Of a stretch of 64,000 nt of DNA, positions 44,671 through 54,387 are shown in pieces; the stretch's first letter is position 1, and the number at the start of each line of letters is the position of its first letter. Origin of the DNA: Sporosarcina beigongshangi. GTDB lineage: Bacteria > Actinomycetota > Actinomycetes > Actinomycetales > Micrococcaceae. The DNA is taken from contig NZ_JADHDY010000001.1 of NCBI RefSeq assembly GCF_016820535.1, forward strand, positions 199,221-263,220, given 5' to 3'. The notes beneath the pieces were generated by a model. It saw only the letters and a program-made list of their open reading frames with translations. It made no database searches and was not told the DNA's origin. A program made the translations under genes and the position numbers.

Positions 44671-45333
44671 CTACGGGGCGAGGCTGACCACCAGGTTGAT
44701 CGTGGTGGCGAGGATGCCGGTGCCAAACACAAACGCGAGCAGGCTGTGCCGGAACACGGCCGAGCGCATGGCCCGCGTGGTGATGTTGGTGTCGGACACC
44801 TGGTAGGTCATGCCCACGCTGAACGCCATGTATGCAATGTCCATGTATTGGGGAGGCTCATCCTGATTGAAGCCGATGCCACCGGGCTCCCCGCTGTAGT
44901 AGATCTCGGCGTAGCGCAGCGTGAACACGGTGTGCACCATGAGCCACGACATGGCCGTGCACGTCATGGCGAGCAGCGCCAGCAGCAGCCGGCCCTGGCC
45001 CCCCACGTCCTTGCTGCCCACCATGACCAGCACGACGGCGGCCAGCGAACCCAGTGCGGCCAAGAGGATCAAGAGGTCGGAAATGTTCCGGCCGGGGTCC
45101 TCCTCCATGGCGTGAATTGCCGTTTGCGTGGCGTCCATGGGTGCGATCTTCAACCACACCCATGCGTTGTAGATCAGGGCCGCGACGGTCCAGCCGACGG
45201 CGGGGGCGTAGACCCATGCGCCCAGCAGGCCGCTGATAGCCGTGGCTGCGGCACCGCACACCAGCATGGCAATGATGCGCAGCTGCCGGTGCCTGGCACG
45301 TGCGGAAGTCAGGTGGTCCATGAGTGTGATCAT
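44671..45333 (-). CDS. DUF1345 membrane protein
   Basis: Integral membrane protein of 220 residues with five hydrophobic segments. It matches the DUF1345 pattern: an HTVFTLRYAEIYY block, then DIAYMAFSVGMTYQVSDT, then a TTRAMRSAVFRHSLLAFVFG end. Function of the family is not established. Convergent with the aminopeptidase gene, 23 bases apart. An internal ATG at 45321 is an alternative start. Confidence 0.85.
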   Translation of the reverse strand: MITLMDHLTSARARHRQLRIIAMLVCGAAATAISGLLGAWVYAPAVGWTVAALIYNAWVWLKIAPMDATQTAIHAMEEDPGRNISDLLILLAALGSLAAVVLVMVGSKDVGGQGRLLLALLAMTCTAMSWLMVHTVFTLRYAEIYYSGEPGGIGFNQDEPPQYMDIAYMAFSVGMTYQVSDTNITTRAMRSAVFRHSLLAFVFGTGILATTINLVVSLAP

Positions 45334-45523
45334 GCCACGGCCGGGCCTTCCCCGTCCTGACGTTTCGCCACGCCGCTGGATCTGCTGCGGTGCACGGATC
45401 GTTTATGACGGGATCCAGGACCCCGCGACGGCCGTGCATTCGAGAAAATCCATCAATCTTATTAAGCTCCTAGGGGGCCTTTGATACGGGCCGTCATCAC
45501 CGCACAGGATATGGGGAACTCGA

Positions 45524-48208
45524 GTGACATCGTCACCACAGGAATCACAACCGGAAACCGGCGCCGCGCCGCCGCCCGAAACTGCACCGACCGCGCCGGC
45601 TCCGCAGCAGGGTCCGCCTGCAGGGTGGCCGGCACCACCGCCTCCCGGAGCTGCTCCGCAGCAGGGCTGGCAGGCTCCGCCCGCGCCGCAGCAAGGTTGG
45701 CCGGCGGCGGCCCCCATCACCGTCGTCAAGAAGCGCGAGATGCCTGCCGGATTGAATCCGGCAGCATGGTGGACCGGTGCAGTGGCAGGTGCCGGCGTGT
45801 ATGTTGCTGTGCTGCTGCTGTCGCTGGCCATCACCACGATTGCCGTGATCGGTGCGGCACTGGGCGGATCGGGCGATGCATCTGTTGTCCCTGACAACCC
45901 GTTCATACCTCAGGACGCCATGCCGTCGCCGTGGTCGATCCTGTTCTCACTGGCCGCCCAGCTCCCTGCCCTTGCCATGTTTGGCAGCCTGGGCGGGGCC
46001 ATGGATGCCGATCTTGGCATGTTTGGGCAGATGAACGTCGCGATGACGATTGCCTTCGTGCCGCTACTGCTGACAGTTGCGGTCATTGCCTTCGCTGCAC
46101 TGGCTGGAAAGTATGCCCAAAAGAGCATTCCATCAGCCACCGTCCTGGATCGCCTGGCGCAGTCCATCATTACAGGCGTCGTGGCCTCGCTCCTGCTCAA
46201 CGTGGTGGCGGCCATTGCGGCTCTGCGCATCCCCGTGGGTGACGGTGTCGGCATCTCACTGAACGCAGTCAACTTTGGCTCCGTCGCCATGACGTTCGCC
46301 GTGGCAGCTGCCGCCAGTTATTGGGGCCGGCGCAAGCGTGGCATTCCGGGCGCGAGCAAGGCGGCATTTGCATTCTTCCTGGTGCGCGACGCCGGCCGAA
46401 CCGTCGCCATTCATGTGGGCGTCTTCCTCCTGGTTGCCGTGCCGGTGGCCGTTGTCGTCCTGGGCATCAAGGGTGGCGTCAGTGCTGTCCTGTCGTCCCT
46501 GATCTGGGTGCCGACACTCGGCCTGGTCATGCTTGGTCTGGGACACCTGGCCGCTATTGGCGCGGTCACTGTCGGAGGCGTGGGTGCTGCCGGAACGACC
46601 GTGAGCAAGCATGAGTTTGGCTACGGTGTCGATGGTTCCTTTGCCGACGCGGGACTGCCGATCTGGGCAGGCTGGCTCCTCGTGCTGCTGGTGCTGCTCT
46701 CGCTGACGGCAGCCTCCGTCCATTGGTACTTGCGACGTGGCGGCCAAAAGGCCCGCGGCGTCCTGGGCTGGGTGGCCCTCCCCGTGGCGTTCCTGATCCT
46801 GGGCATTCTCCTGCTCTGGCTGACAGGCATCCAGGCAGAGGTCACCACGCCCCTGGGCGGCGGCGGCGCGGCTGCCGGCTTCGCCTGGTGGACGCCCTTC
46901 CTGTTTGCCCTGTGGGGCGTCGGCGCCGAAGCGCTGTCGCGCTACGTGGCACCGCACCTTGCCCCGCTGCTGCCGGCCGCACTTGTGCGCCGCATCCAGC
47001 GCTGGCCCTCCGTGCCGTTCCCGGCCGGTGCGGCAGCCGCCCCGGCTGCGGGTGCGCCCGCAGGAACGCCCGCTGCGGCCGGCCTTGCCGGCACTTCCAC
47101 CGGAACTGCCGCGCCACAGGCTGCGGCGCCGCTCCCTGTGGGCGGCGTGACGGTGGAGCACAAGCCGCTGTCCAAGAAGGCCAAGCGGAACTGGATCATC
47201 GGCGCCGGCGCGGCCGGGCTCGTGGTGTTGCTGGCCGTTGGCGGCAGCATCGCAGTCGGCGTCGTCAAGGGGGCCAATGGTCCCGAGGCCGTGGTCGAGG
47301 ACTACCTTGAAGCCCTTGTTGCAGGGGACGCGGTACGTGCCATGGAGATTTCCCAGGCCAGCGTTCCCAATGACCAGCGCCTCCTGCTGACGAACGAGAT
47401 CTATGCCAAGGCCACCAACCGGATCGACGGGTTCACCATCGGCAAGTCCACGGTCAAGGGGAACACCGCAACGGTTGCAGTAGAGGTGACGCAGAACGGC
47501 CAGCGCCTGGAAGACAGCGTCATCCTCACCAAGAAGAACCCTACGTTCTTCAATGACAACTGGAGCATGGGCAACGCGCCGACTTCCTATGGCATGGCCG
47601 TTCAGGGAACGGGCACACTGAGGTTCACTGCTGACGAAGGCGCCTCGGCGGTGCTGGTCAACGGTGTGGAGGTTTCCCTCGAAAACGCCGCCGGCCGGCT
47701 CGACGGCTACTACGAGCTGCCTGCCTACGCCGGAAGCTACGAGCTGGAGCTCGCGACCGACTCGAAGTACCTTGGCTCCAACAAGGTGTCGGGACTGGTC
47801 TCGATCGACGCGCGCAGCAGCCTTGACATGGCACGGTTGGAGCTGGCGCCCAACGATGCTTTCGATGCAGAGGTGACCAAGCAGGTGGGCGACTACTTGA
47901 AGGCCTGTGTGGCCCAGACCGTGGTGAAGCCCGTCGACTGCCCCATGAACGCTTACTCGTATGGGGATACCCGCAACGTGGTTTGGAAGATCACGAAGGA
48001 GCCGACGCTGCGCATCTCGTCGTACTACGACGGCGCCTGGCGGTTCAGCTCGGATGAATTCGGCGAAGCAACGGCCACCTTCCAGGAAAAGAGTTCGTTC
48101 TCTTCCAAGGGTGAATGGGAGGACGAAAGCTACGATGACCGCTTCTACCTGTACGGCAACATCGCCATTGACGACGGCGGCAAGCTGGCGGTGACGTTCA
48201 CGGACTAA
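45524..48208 (+). CDS. large polytopic membrane protein with TcaA-like ectodomain
   Basis: Protein of 894 residues. Residues 1-65 are Pro/Gln/Ala-rich and probably cytosolic. About ten hydrophobic segments follow between 80 and 490. A second low-complexity Ala/Pro stretch (about 505-545) leads to a single membrane segment at about 557-577 (WIIGAGAAGLVVLLAVGG) and an extracytoplasmic C-terminal part (580-894) resembling TcaA/DUF4878-type stress-sensor ectodomains. The GTG at 45524 is six bases after GGGGA. The stop overlaps the convergent nuclease-helicase stop by four bases. Function unknown; an envelope sensor or channel role is speculation. Confidence 0.7.
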   Translation: MTSSPQESQPETGAAPPPETAPTAPAPQQGPPAGWPAPPPPGAAPQQGWQAPPAPQQGWPAAAPITVVKKREMPAGLNPAAWWTGAVAGAGVYVAVLLLSLAITTIAVIGAALGGSGDASVVPDNPFIPQDAMPSPWSILFSLAAQLPALAMFGSLGGAMDADLGMFGQMNVAMTIAFVPLLLTVAVIAFAALAGKYAQKSIPSATVLDRLAQSIITGVVASLLLNVVAAIAALRIPVGDGVGISLNAVNFGSVAMTFAVAAAASYWGRRKRGIPGASKAAFAFFLVRDAGRTVAIHVGVFLLVAVPVAVVVLGIKGGVSAVLSSLIWVPTLGLVMLGLGHLAAIGAVTVGGVGAAGTTVSKHEFGYGVDGSFADAGLPIWAGWLLVLLVLLSLTAASVHWYLRRGGQKARGVLGWVALPVAFLILGILLLWLTGIQAEVTTPLGGGGAAAGFAWWTPFLFALWGVGAEALSRYVAPHLAPLLPAALVRRIQRWPSVPFPAGAAAAPAAGAPAGTPAAAGLAGTSTGTAAPQAAAPLPVGGVTVEHKPLSKKAKRNWIIGAGAAGLVVLLAVGGSIAVGVVKGANGPEAVVEDYLEALVAGDAVRAMEISQASVPNDQRLLLTNEIYAKATNRIDGFTIGKSTVKGNTATVAVEVTQNGQRLEDSVILTKKNPTFFNDNWSMGNAPTSYGMAVQGTGTLRFTADEGASAVLVNGVEVSLENAAGRLDGYYELPAYAGSYELELATDSKYLGSNKVSGLVSIDARSSLDMARLELAPNDAFDAEVTKQVGDYLKACVAQTVVKPVDCPMNAYSYGDTRNVVWKITKEPTLRISSYYDGAWRFSSDEFGEATATFQEKSSFSSKGEWEDESYDDRFYLYGNIAIDDGGKLAVTFTD

Positions 48209-51200
48209 CCGCCGGCACCCGCACATAGGCCGATGAACGCGCCCAATTCAGCCATTCCCTCCGGCCGCCCGGGCATGAAGTTGCTCAGGCCGGGAGAGCG
48301 GATGATGACGGCGCGCCATTGACCGCGCGAGACCGCAACGTTGATCCGGTTGCGGTTCAGCAGGAACTCCATGCCGCGCGGGGCCCCCGTGGGCTCCGCG
48401 CAGGCCATGGTCACCAGCACCACAGGTGCCTCCTGCCCCTGGAACTTGTCCACGGTGCCCACACGCACGTCCGGAAGCCCGGCGTCGTCCAGGGCCTCCC
48501 GGACCAGGTGCACCTGCGCGTTGTAGGCGGCCACCACCAAAATATCGTCCTGAACGAGTGCCATGGCAGGCTGGTCCGGGCCCGGCGTCCACCTCAGCCC
48601 GAGGTGTTCGCGGGCCTGGGCCACCACCTCGGCCGCCTCCTCCGGGGACGACTGCCGGTTGTCGCGCCCACTGGCGGGGTCCGGGCTGACCAGGACAGTT
48701 TCCACCCCGGGTGCCTTGCCTTCCAGGTGTCGAAGCGACGCAGCCGCGGCGGACTGCAGCCTGCCGTCGTAGCTCAGGCGCGACACCGCAGCGCACAGCT
48801 CCGGGTGCATGCGCCACGAGTCTGCGAGGAAATAGCCCAGCTCGGACGGCAGCGTGGCGTGCCCTGCGGACAGCCAGCCCAGCGCAGATTCATCCACGGG
48901 TGCCGGGTGCGAACCCTGCGTCACCTGCGGCAGCTGCTGCGGGTCGCCCAAAAGCAGCAGGTTCTTCGCCGCGCGCGACACCGCCAGGGTGTTGGCCAGC
49001 GAATACTGCCCGGCCTCGTCAATGACCAGCAGGTCCAGCGAGCCCTCAGGGACATTGGCGCCCGTCATGGTCCAGGCCGTTCCGCCGATCAGCGCCCCGC
49101 CCTCGCTGTTCAGCAACTTGCCGAACTGCTTGTCGTCGGTGACCTTCCAAGGTACCTCGTATGCGCCGTTGAGCTTCTTGCCCACGCGATCCGGGTCCAC
49201 CCCGGCCTTCTCAATGGCGGCGCGCAGCATGTTTTCCACCACGGCGTGCGACTGCCCCACCACGCCGATCTTCCAGCCCTCATCCATGAGGTTTGCGATG
49301 ACGTGTGATCCCACGTGCGTCTTGCCGGTGCCCGGCGGGCCCTGGGCGGCCAGGTAGGAACGGTCCAGGTCCAGCACGGCGGCTGTGATGGCGCCAATGT
49401 AGTCGTGCTCCTGGGTGCTGTGCCCGTCCCCATGAACGACGGCGGAGGGCAGGCTTGCGCCGCTTGCCAGCCTTGGCATGGCCTTGCGCAGGATGTCGAT
49501 TCCCGGGTGCCGGGGCAGCTGTGGCGGCTGGCCGGGGGTGGGCAGGCCGGCGCCGACGGTTGTGGCCAGCTCGGACAGGGCCGCCCGGATGCTGGTGGTG
49601 CGGATCGGCTGGTCGGGCGTCACTGCGATGGGAAGCGAGCCGTAGGGCTGGACCTTGGTGGTGGACTTTTCCGAGACCAGCAGCGTGGTGGTTTCAGGGG
49701 TGGCCGGATCCGAGACGTCCTCCACAACGGTGATGTTGAAGATGCCGCCGCGCAGGGCAGGGGGCCTGCCGGATTCGGCGGGGTCATCCTCCATGCCGTC
49801 CGGAAGCGGGGCATTGTGCATGCCAAACCACGTGCTGCCTGGGCGGAAGTCCGAGCCCTCCGTGGCCGTTCCGCTGACCCTGAGGGTTCGCTGCTCCGTC
49901 CGGGCCCGGGGCTTGTCGGCCGGCTTGGCCCAATCGTCCACCACCTCCACGGTTTCGATGCGCAGCATGTTGCGTTCTTCGGTCCAGGCCCCCGGCCCCT
50001 TTTCGAGCCGGTCGAAGTGGCCCCACCAGAACTGCTTGTCCTCGCGGCGGTGGTAACTGGCGGCTGCTGCCACCATGCCCACGGCGTGTTCGTCTGCGGT
50101 GACCTCATGGCCCTTGAGTTCCTTCAGGGCCGCCACATATTCGCTGAGGCACAGTTCTTCCGGGCTTGCTTCCCAGCCGGCCTTCTTCTCCTCGGGGAGG
50201 TCCAGCTTTCCGCTGCCCTCGGACCAGCTGTCCACCGTGGTGGCGGCCTTGATGCGGAGGAGCCAGTCGCGCAGCCTCAGGGTGGAAACGCAGTCGTACT
50301 CGTTGTAGTCGCTGATGGACGCCAGGGTCTCCTCAGCCTTAGCGGCCATGGCAGCGTCACCCGCCTGTCCGGCCTGTCCGGCGTCGCGCTGTTCACAATA
50401 ATCCGCATATGCGACCACGGAGGCGCCGGCGTCCTTGACGTCCCCGGAGCGGATGTTCTCGCCCATGTAAAACGGCTCGAGCTTCTTGATGGAGTAGGAG
50501 CTTTCCGAGATGCGCACGGATTGGCGCACGGTGTCGAGGAGGTCGACGAGGAGGCCGGTGCGCAGCCAGTTGTCGATGGTGTCCTCGCCCGTGCCGTGGA
50601 ACACCGAGAGGTTCCGCAGCGCCGACTTTTCGTACGGCGCATAGTGGTAGACATGCATGTCCGGCCATGCTTTCCGACGGGCCTGAACATATTCCAGGAA
50701 GGCCATGAAGGCTTCGCGCTCTTCCGCGCGTGTGTGTGCCCAGAACGGCTTGAACACCAGTTCGCCGTCGGGAATTGTCAGCGGGTCCGTGCCCGCGGGG
50801 ACTGCCTCAATGGAGCCGAACAGGTACTCGATGCCCCACTTTTCCGTGGCGGGGTCCTGCCACAGGGGGTCGCCCTCGAAGTCAAAGAAGATGTCGCCCG
50901 GGCTGGGCTTTGGCAGGTGGCTGACGGTGGGCAGCACCTTGAAGCTGATCTGGTGGGCATCTGCGTCCTTGCCCGCGTTGGCCGTGCCGGTGGGTGTTTC
51001 CAGGCCAAGCTGCATGCGGGCCTGGTCGCGCAGCCGTTCCACGGGGCCGGTGGCTGCAGAGGCGGGCATGTTTGCCAGGTCCTGGATTGTCCCGATGCCC
51101 TCCGCCATGAGCTTGCGGCGCTGCGAGCCCGTCATGCCGTTGACCAGCAGCAGGTCCTGGTGGAGTCTCACCTGCTCGGCGCAGTAGTCGCAGCGGCCGC

Positions 51201-51888
51201 AATACGAGATGCCCTCCTGCAGCCAGGCAACAGGGGCCGGCTGCGCCCGGTGTGCGGACGTCAGTGTGAGGAAGCGTTCCCGGTGCTCCCGGAACACGGG
51301 CAGCAGGTCCGGCATGGGGTGGTTGCTGTGCGTGCGGTCACCGAGCACGAGCGTGGCCACCGGGGCCACTGGTATTCCGTACCTTTCGAGCTGGTCCCCG
51401 TAGGCAGCCAACTGCAGCAGGGCGCTGACCCGGGCGTGGCGGGCCAGCTTGGTGTCGTGGACGGCGTAGGAACCGTCCGGCTGCTTCATGAGGAAGTCGG
51501 CAAAGCCCACCAGGGATCCGTCGAAGAAGGTGGCCTGGAAGACCACGTCGGCCCCGGCGCGCAGCGCCTCCAGCGTCTCCTCCCGTTTGGCCTCGAGACC
51601 TGCCCAGCTCAGCTTCCCGCGCTCCACGTGCTTGACCCCGGACCCGGTGGCGGAGTCCCAGTTGCCAAAGTTTTCCTTGTACTCGTCTAGGATTTTGTGT
51701 TCAAAGGCGTCGCCTAGCTTGGAGGCCCGCTCCAGCATTTCGTCCCTGGCAAAGTCGGGCCGCGGCGTCCGGCCCAGTTTCTCGTCGAGGATGCGCAGGG
51801 TGCGGTACTGGCACTCGCTGGCCGTCACGAGGTCGGAGGCGGAGAAGATCAGCGGCGTGCCGCCGTCGGGGGAGTCAAGCAAGAACAT
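48205..51888 (-). CDS. TM0106-type RecB-like nuclease / superfamily 1 helicase
   Basis: Fusion enzyme of 1227 residues. The N-terminal RecB-like nuclease (about 1-400) contains CQYR early and YCGRCDYC later, a cysteine set of the kind that holds an iron-sulfur cluster in AddB/Cas4-like nucleases. An RNase H-like YprB domain follows (about 330-620, FFDFEGDPLW). The C-terminal helicase (about 800-1227) shows Walker A GPPGTGKTH, VIDEAGQYS, and motifs VGTVDKFQGQEA and NRINVAVSR. The domain order is that of TM0106-family proteins. Probable DNA repair or defence against foreign DNA; no partner gene is adjacent. Start at 51888 is chosen at the first domain. Confidence 0.88.
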   Translation of the reverse strand: MFLLDSPDGGTPLIFSASDLVTASECQYRTLRILDEKLGRTPRPDFARDEMLERASKLGDAFEHKILDEYKENFGNWDSATGSGVKHVERGKLSWAGLEAKREETLEALRAGADVVFQATFFDGSLVGFADFLMKQPDGSYAVHDTKLARHARVSALLQLAAYGDQLERYGIPVAPVATLVLGDRTHSNHPMPDLLPVFREHRERFLTLTSAHRAQPAPVAWLQEGISYCGRCDYCAEQVRLHQDLLLVNGMTGSQRRKLMAEGIGTIQDLANMPASAATGPVERLRDQARMQLGLETPTGTANAGKDADAHQISFKVLPTVSHLPKPSPGDIFFDFEGDPLWQDPATEKWGIEYLFGSIEAVPAGTDPLTIPDGELVFKPFWAHTRAEEREAFMAFLEYVQARRKAWPDMHVYHYAPYEKSALRNLSVFHGTGEDTIDNWLRTGLLVDLLDTVRQSVRISESSYSIKKLEPFYMGENIRSGDVKDAGASVVAYADYCEQRDAGQAGQAGDAAMAAKAEETLASISDYNEYDCVSTLRLRDWLLRIKAATTVDSWSEGSGKLDLPEEKKAGWEASPEELCLSEYVAALKELKGHEVTADEHAVGMVAAAASYHRREDKQFWWGHFDRLEKGPGAWTEERNMLRIETVEVVDDWAKPADKPRARTEQRTLRVSGTATEGSDFRPGSTWFGMHNAPLPDGMEDDPAESGRPPALRGGIFNITVVEDVSDPATPETTTLLVSEKSTTKVQPYGSLPIAVTPDQPIRTTSIRAALSELATTVGAGLPTPGQPPQLPRHPGIDILRKAMPRLASGASLPSAVVHGDGHSTQEHDYIGAITAAVLDLDRSYLAAQGPPGTGKTHVGSHVIANLMDEGWKIGVVGQSHAVVENMLRAAIEKAGVDPDRVGKKLNGAYEVPWKVTDDKQFGKLLNSEGGALIGGTAWTMTGANVPEGSLDLLVIDEAGQYSLANTLAVSRAAKNLLLLGDPQQLPQVTQGSHPAPVDESALGWLSAGHATLPSELGYFLADSWRMHPELCAAVSRLSYDGRLQSAAAASLRHLEGKAPGVETVLVSPDPASGRDNRQSSPEEAAEVVAQAREHLGLRWTPGPDQPAMALVQDDILVVAAYNAQVHLVREALDDAGLPDVRVGTVDKFQGQEAPVVLVTMACAEPTGAPRGMEFLLNRNRINVAVSRGQWRAVIIRSPGLSNFMPGRPEGMAELGAFIGLCAGAGG

Positions 51889-52179
51889 GCAGGAGCCTTT
51901 CCTTGCAGCGCCTGGTTCGTGCGCCGTCAACACCATTGAATCTAGCAAGGCGCACCGACATGCCGGCCCCGCGTCCGTGGCCGCCAGTTGCCGGAACCAT
52001 AGGTAATGGGAGGACTGCTCCCGGATGAGGCGGAGCGGGATGTGCCCGGCCCCGATCTGGGTGTGTCCCAGCCCCCGGGCCCCGAATGCCGAGAACTCAG
52101 ACCGGTATCGGTCGATTGCGGACATGACTGTTGTAATCCAGCAGGCGCAACGCGAGCCCAAGAAGGGCAAGTGGAGCGG
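51889..52179. other. intergenic, nothing supported
   Basis: About 290 bases between the nuclease-helicase start and the AraC-gene stop, both on the minus strand. A reading frame continues upstream from the nuclease without a stop, but it has no recognisable domain and no ribosome site. It presumably holds the nuclease-helicase promoter. Confidence 0.4.
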
Positions 52180-53142
52180 TCAGCGGCCCTCCGGATTCTC
52201 TGAAATCGCGGCCAGCGTCTTCCGCCGTCGGTATTCCTGCGGGCTCACGCCGTACCGCTTCTTGAAAGCGGTACTGAAGCTGAACGGGCTTGCGTATCCC
52301 ACCTGGCGGGAAATGGTAGTGAGGGTGAACCGCTTGTCGGCCATTAGGTCGGCGGCCTTGGCTAGGCGCCATTGGTTCAGGTACGCTATCGGCGGTTTTC
52401 CCACGCGGTCATGGAAACGGCGGGCCAGGGACGCTCGGGACACTCCAACGTGTGCTGCGAGCGATTCCACGGTCCAAGGCTTCTCCGGTGAGCTGTGGAT
52501 GAGCCGGATGGCCTGCTGGATGGCGGGATCCTGCTCCGCCGCGAGCCAATTCTGCTCGGCGTTCGAATCATGGGCCGTCCAGGCCCGGACTGCGCCGATG
52601 AGCAAAAGGTCCAGGAGGCGGTCAAGAACGCTGACTTGGGCTACGCCGTCCCGGTCAATTTCCTGCATCAGTACAGCGATTATCGGGTTGTCGGCCATCT
52701 GGAGCAGCACATGGGGTGGCAACGAGGTCAGTAGGATGTCGCCCACCTCACCGCTGCTCCGGTAGGTACCCACCAGCATGACGTCCCCGCCGTCTGCATC
52801 GTTACCCCAGGTCCGAAGTCCGGTGCGGAGAGCTTGGGCGAGATCCTCACCGTTGGGGCCGGAGCAGTTCTGGTCAATTCCAATGAAGTAAGTGGGTTTT
52901 TCGTCGGGCTTGTCGGCCAAGGTGTACGCCGACGGATCACGGATCAGCAGGAGGGATCCAGGCTCCAGGAGTATGGGGTCGCTGTTTCGCTGACGGAAAA
53001 ACGCGGAGCCACGGAGCATGGCCACCATGGTCAGCGGGGCATCATCCTCGACCCTGATCGACCATGGCGGAGACATCTTGACCCGCAGCAAGAAGGCGTT
53101 GCGGGCCCTTGGCCCGTCTAGGAAGTGAGCCAGGGGATCCAT
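52180..53142 (-). CDS. AraC-family transcriptional regulator
   Basis: Regulator of 320 residues with an N-terminal cupin-like effector domain (about 1-190) and a C-terminal double helix-turn-helix with VESLAAHVGVSRASLARRF and VGYASPFSFSTAFKKRYGVS. It diverges from a DUF1772 membrane-protein gene, and the intergenic region between them contains an inverted repeat (53184-53203). It probably controls that gene and the DUF1772 gene after it. The inducer is unknown. Confidence 0.92.
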   Translation of the reverse strand: MDPLAHFLDGPRARNAFLLRVKMSPPWSIRVEDDAPLTMVAMLRGSAFFRQRNSDPILLEPGSLLLIRDPSAYTLADKPDEKPTYFIGIDQNCSGPNGEDLAQALRTGLRTWGNDADGGDVMLVGTYRSSGEVGDILLTSLPPHVLLQMADNPIIAVLMQEIDRDGVAQVSVLDRLLDLLLIGAVRAWTAHDSNAEQNWLAAEQDPAIQQAIRLIHSSPEKPWTVESLAAHVGVSRASLARRFHDRVGKPPIAYLNQWRLAKAADLMADKRFTLTTISRQVGYASPFSFSTAFKKRYGVSPQEYRRRKTLAAISENPEGR

Positions 53143-53183
53143 GATGCGATTCTAGACCATGGCGTATGAACATGACTGTTTAA

Positions 53184-53203
53184 ATAATGGCTAGCCTCAT
53201 TAT
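53184..53203. promoter_or_regulatory. inverted repeat between AraC regulator and DUF1772 genes
   Basis: ATAATGGCTAGCCTCATTAT, imperfect inverted repeat (ATAATG/CATTAT) around a GGCTAGCC palindrome, in the AT-rich promoter region shared by the divergent genes. Possible AraC-type operator or part of the promoter. Confidence 0.35.
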
Positions 53204-53251
53204 GGTCAGCCAAGCTTGGAACTATGGACAGCCCCACGCAAGGAGAGTTTC

Positions 53252-53785
53252 ATGGCCCGCACCTCCCGATTCCTCGCAGTTGCCACCGGTCTGGGATCCT
53301 GCGCCGTCGGCGTGGTCTACAGCGTATTTTCCCTCAACGTTATGCCTGCCCTAGCCAGGCTCCCGGCCGCCGAAGCAATAGTACGGATGCAGCATTTCAA
53401 CGAGCGAGCGGTGATGTGGCCCTTCATGTCAATGTTTTTCGGCACGGCCGCGCTGAGCGCCTATGCCCTGGCGAAAGAAGCCGGTGCGCGAGATCCCCGG
53501 CCGAGATCAGCGCTCAGGGCAGTCGGGTCGGGCATGTATTTGGCCGGATTTCTGCTGACCGTGGCCTTCCACGTGCCCCGCAATGACGCCCTTGAGCGGT
53601 TGGACCCTGCCTCGGAGGCCGCCCCTGTGGCCTGGGCAGGGTTTCTTAGTGAGTGGACCAGCGGGAACCATGTCCGCGCGGCTCTCTCCATCGTCGGCGC
53701 TGCTGCCCTGTTGCTGTCCGCGGTGCGCCCAACCCGTTCGGCTCCCACCCGTTCACCTGCCACCCGGGACGAAGTACGGGCGTAA
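53252..53785 (+). CDS. DUF1772-like membrane protein
   Basis: Small membrane protein of 177 residues with four hydrophobic segments, in the pattern of DUF1772/anthrone-oxygenase-like proteins: GSCAVGVVYSVFSLNVMPAL at the start, FHVPRNDALERLDP in the loop. An AAGGAGAG stands eight bases before the ATG. It is the first gene divergent from the AraC regulator; the next gene encodes a relative. Family members in fungi act on anthraquinone precursors, but in bacteria the role is unknown. Confidence 0.8.
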   Translation: MARTSRFLAVATGLGSCAVGVVYSVFSLNVMPALARLPAAEAIVRMQHFNERAVMWPFMSMFFGTAALSAYALAKEAGARDPRPRSALRAVGSGMYLAGFLLTVAFHVPRNDALERLDPASEAAPVAWAGFLSEWTSGNHVRAALSIVGAAALLLSAVRPTRSAPTRSPATRDEVRA

Positions 53786-53916
53786 CCAACGAGGGTCCAG
53801 CGTACGCATCGATGGCGGGCGTCTCCATCACCTAGCGGGAACTCCTCCGCGGAGGTCCAGCTTTTTCAGATCACTACCGCCGGGGGTGTCGTCCCTCCCG
53901 GCACAGGAACGGAACC

Positions 53917-54387
53917 ATGCAAGTTATCACCCTGCTCATGACCGCCGCTACCGTTGCCCTAGCCGGGATCGGGGGGCTCTACTATTCCTATGCCTGTTCG
54001 GTGATGCCGGGGCTGCGCGCTACGGACGACGTGACATTTGTCAGCGCCATGTCGCGCATCAACGCCGCGATCCAGAACCCGGTGTTCGCGTTGAGCTTCT
54101 TTGGCGCCTTTATTTCTTTGACGGGAGCCGTGGCCTATTCATGGGTCAACGGGCTGGGCAGTGCTTTGCCTGCCGCACTGGCGTGGGCTTTTTACACCGC
54201 CTCGCTGGTCATCACCTTTCGCGTGAACATCCCACTGAATAACCGACTTGGCGAGGCCGCGAGATCCGGACAGGCTGCAGCGGCCAGGACATCCTTCGAG
54301 CGCCGATGGACACGCTGGAACATCCACCGCACTTGGCTGGCGCTGGGCTCCCTAGTGGCGCTCAGCGCGGCCTGGGCTTCCCTATGA
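53917..54387 (+). CDS. second DUF1772 (anthrone oxygenase-like) membrane protein
   Basis: Protein of 156 residues with four hydrophobic segments and the family signature VNIPLNNRLGE in the third loop and RRWTRWNIHRTW near the C-terminus. It shares architecture with the preceding gene, 131 bases upstream, and may be a diverged paralogue. The stop codon overlaps a possible downstream ATG (54384) as ATGA. Likely controlled by the AraC regulator at 52180-53142. Biochemical function not known. Confidence 0.82.
   Translation: MQVITLLMTAATVALAGIGGLYYSYACSVMPGLRATDDVTFVSAMSRINAAIQNPVFALSFFGAFISLTGAVAYSWVNGLGSALPAALAWAFYTASLVITFRVNIPLNNRLGEAARSGQAAAARTSFERRWTRWNIHRTWLALGSLVALSAAWASL

Noticed and set aside
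51889-52170. N-terminal extension of the nuclease-helicase by 94 residues
   Set aside because: No domain match and no ribosome site; the nuclease domain begins right after the ATG at 51888.
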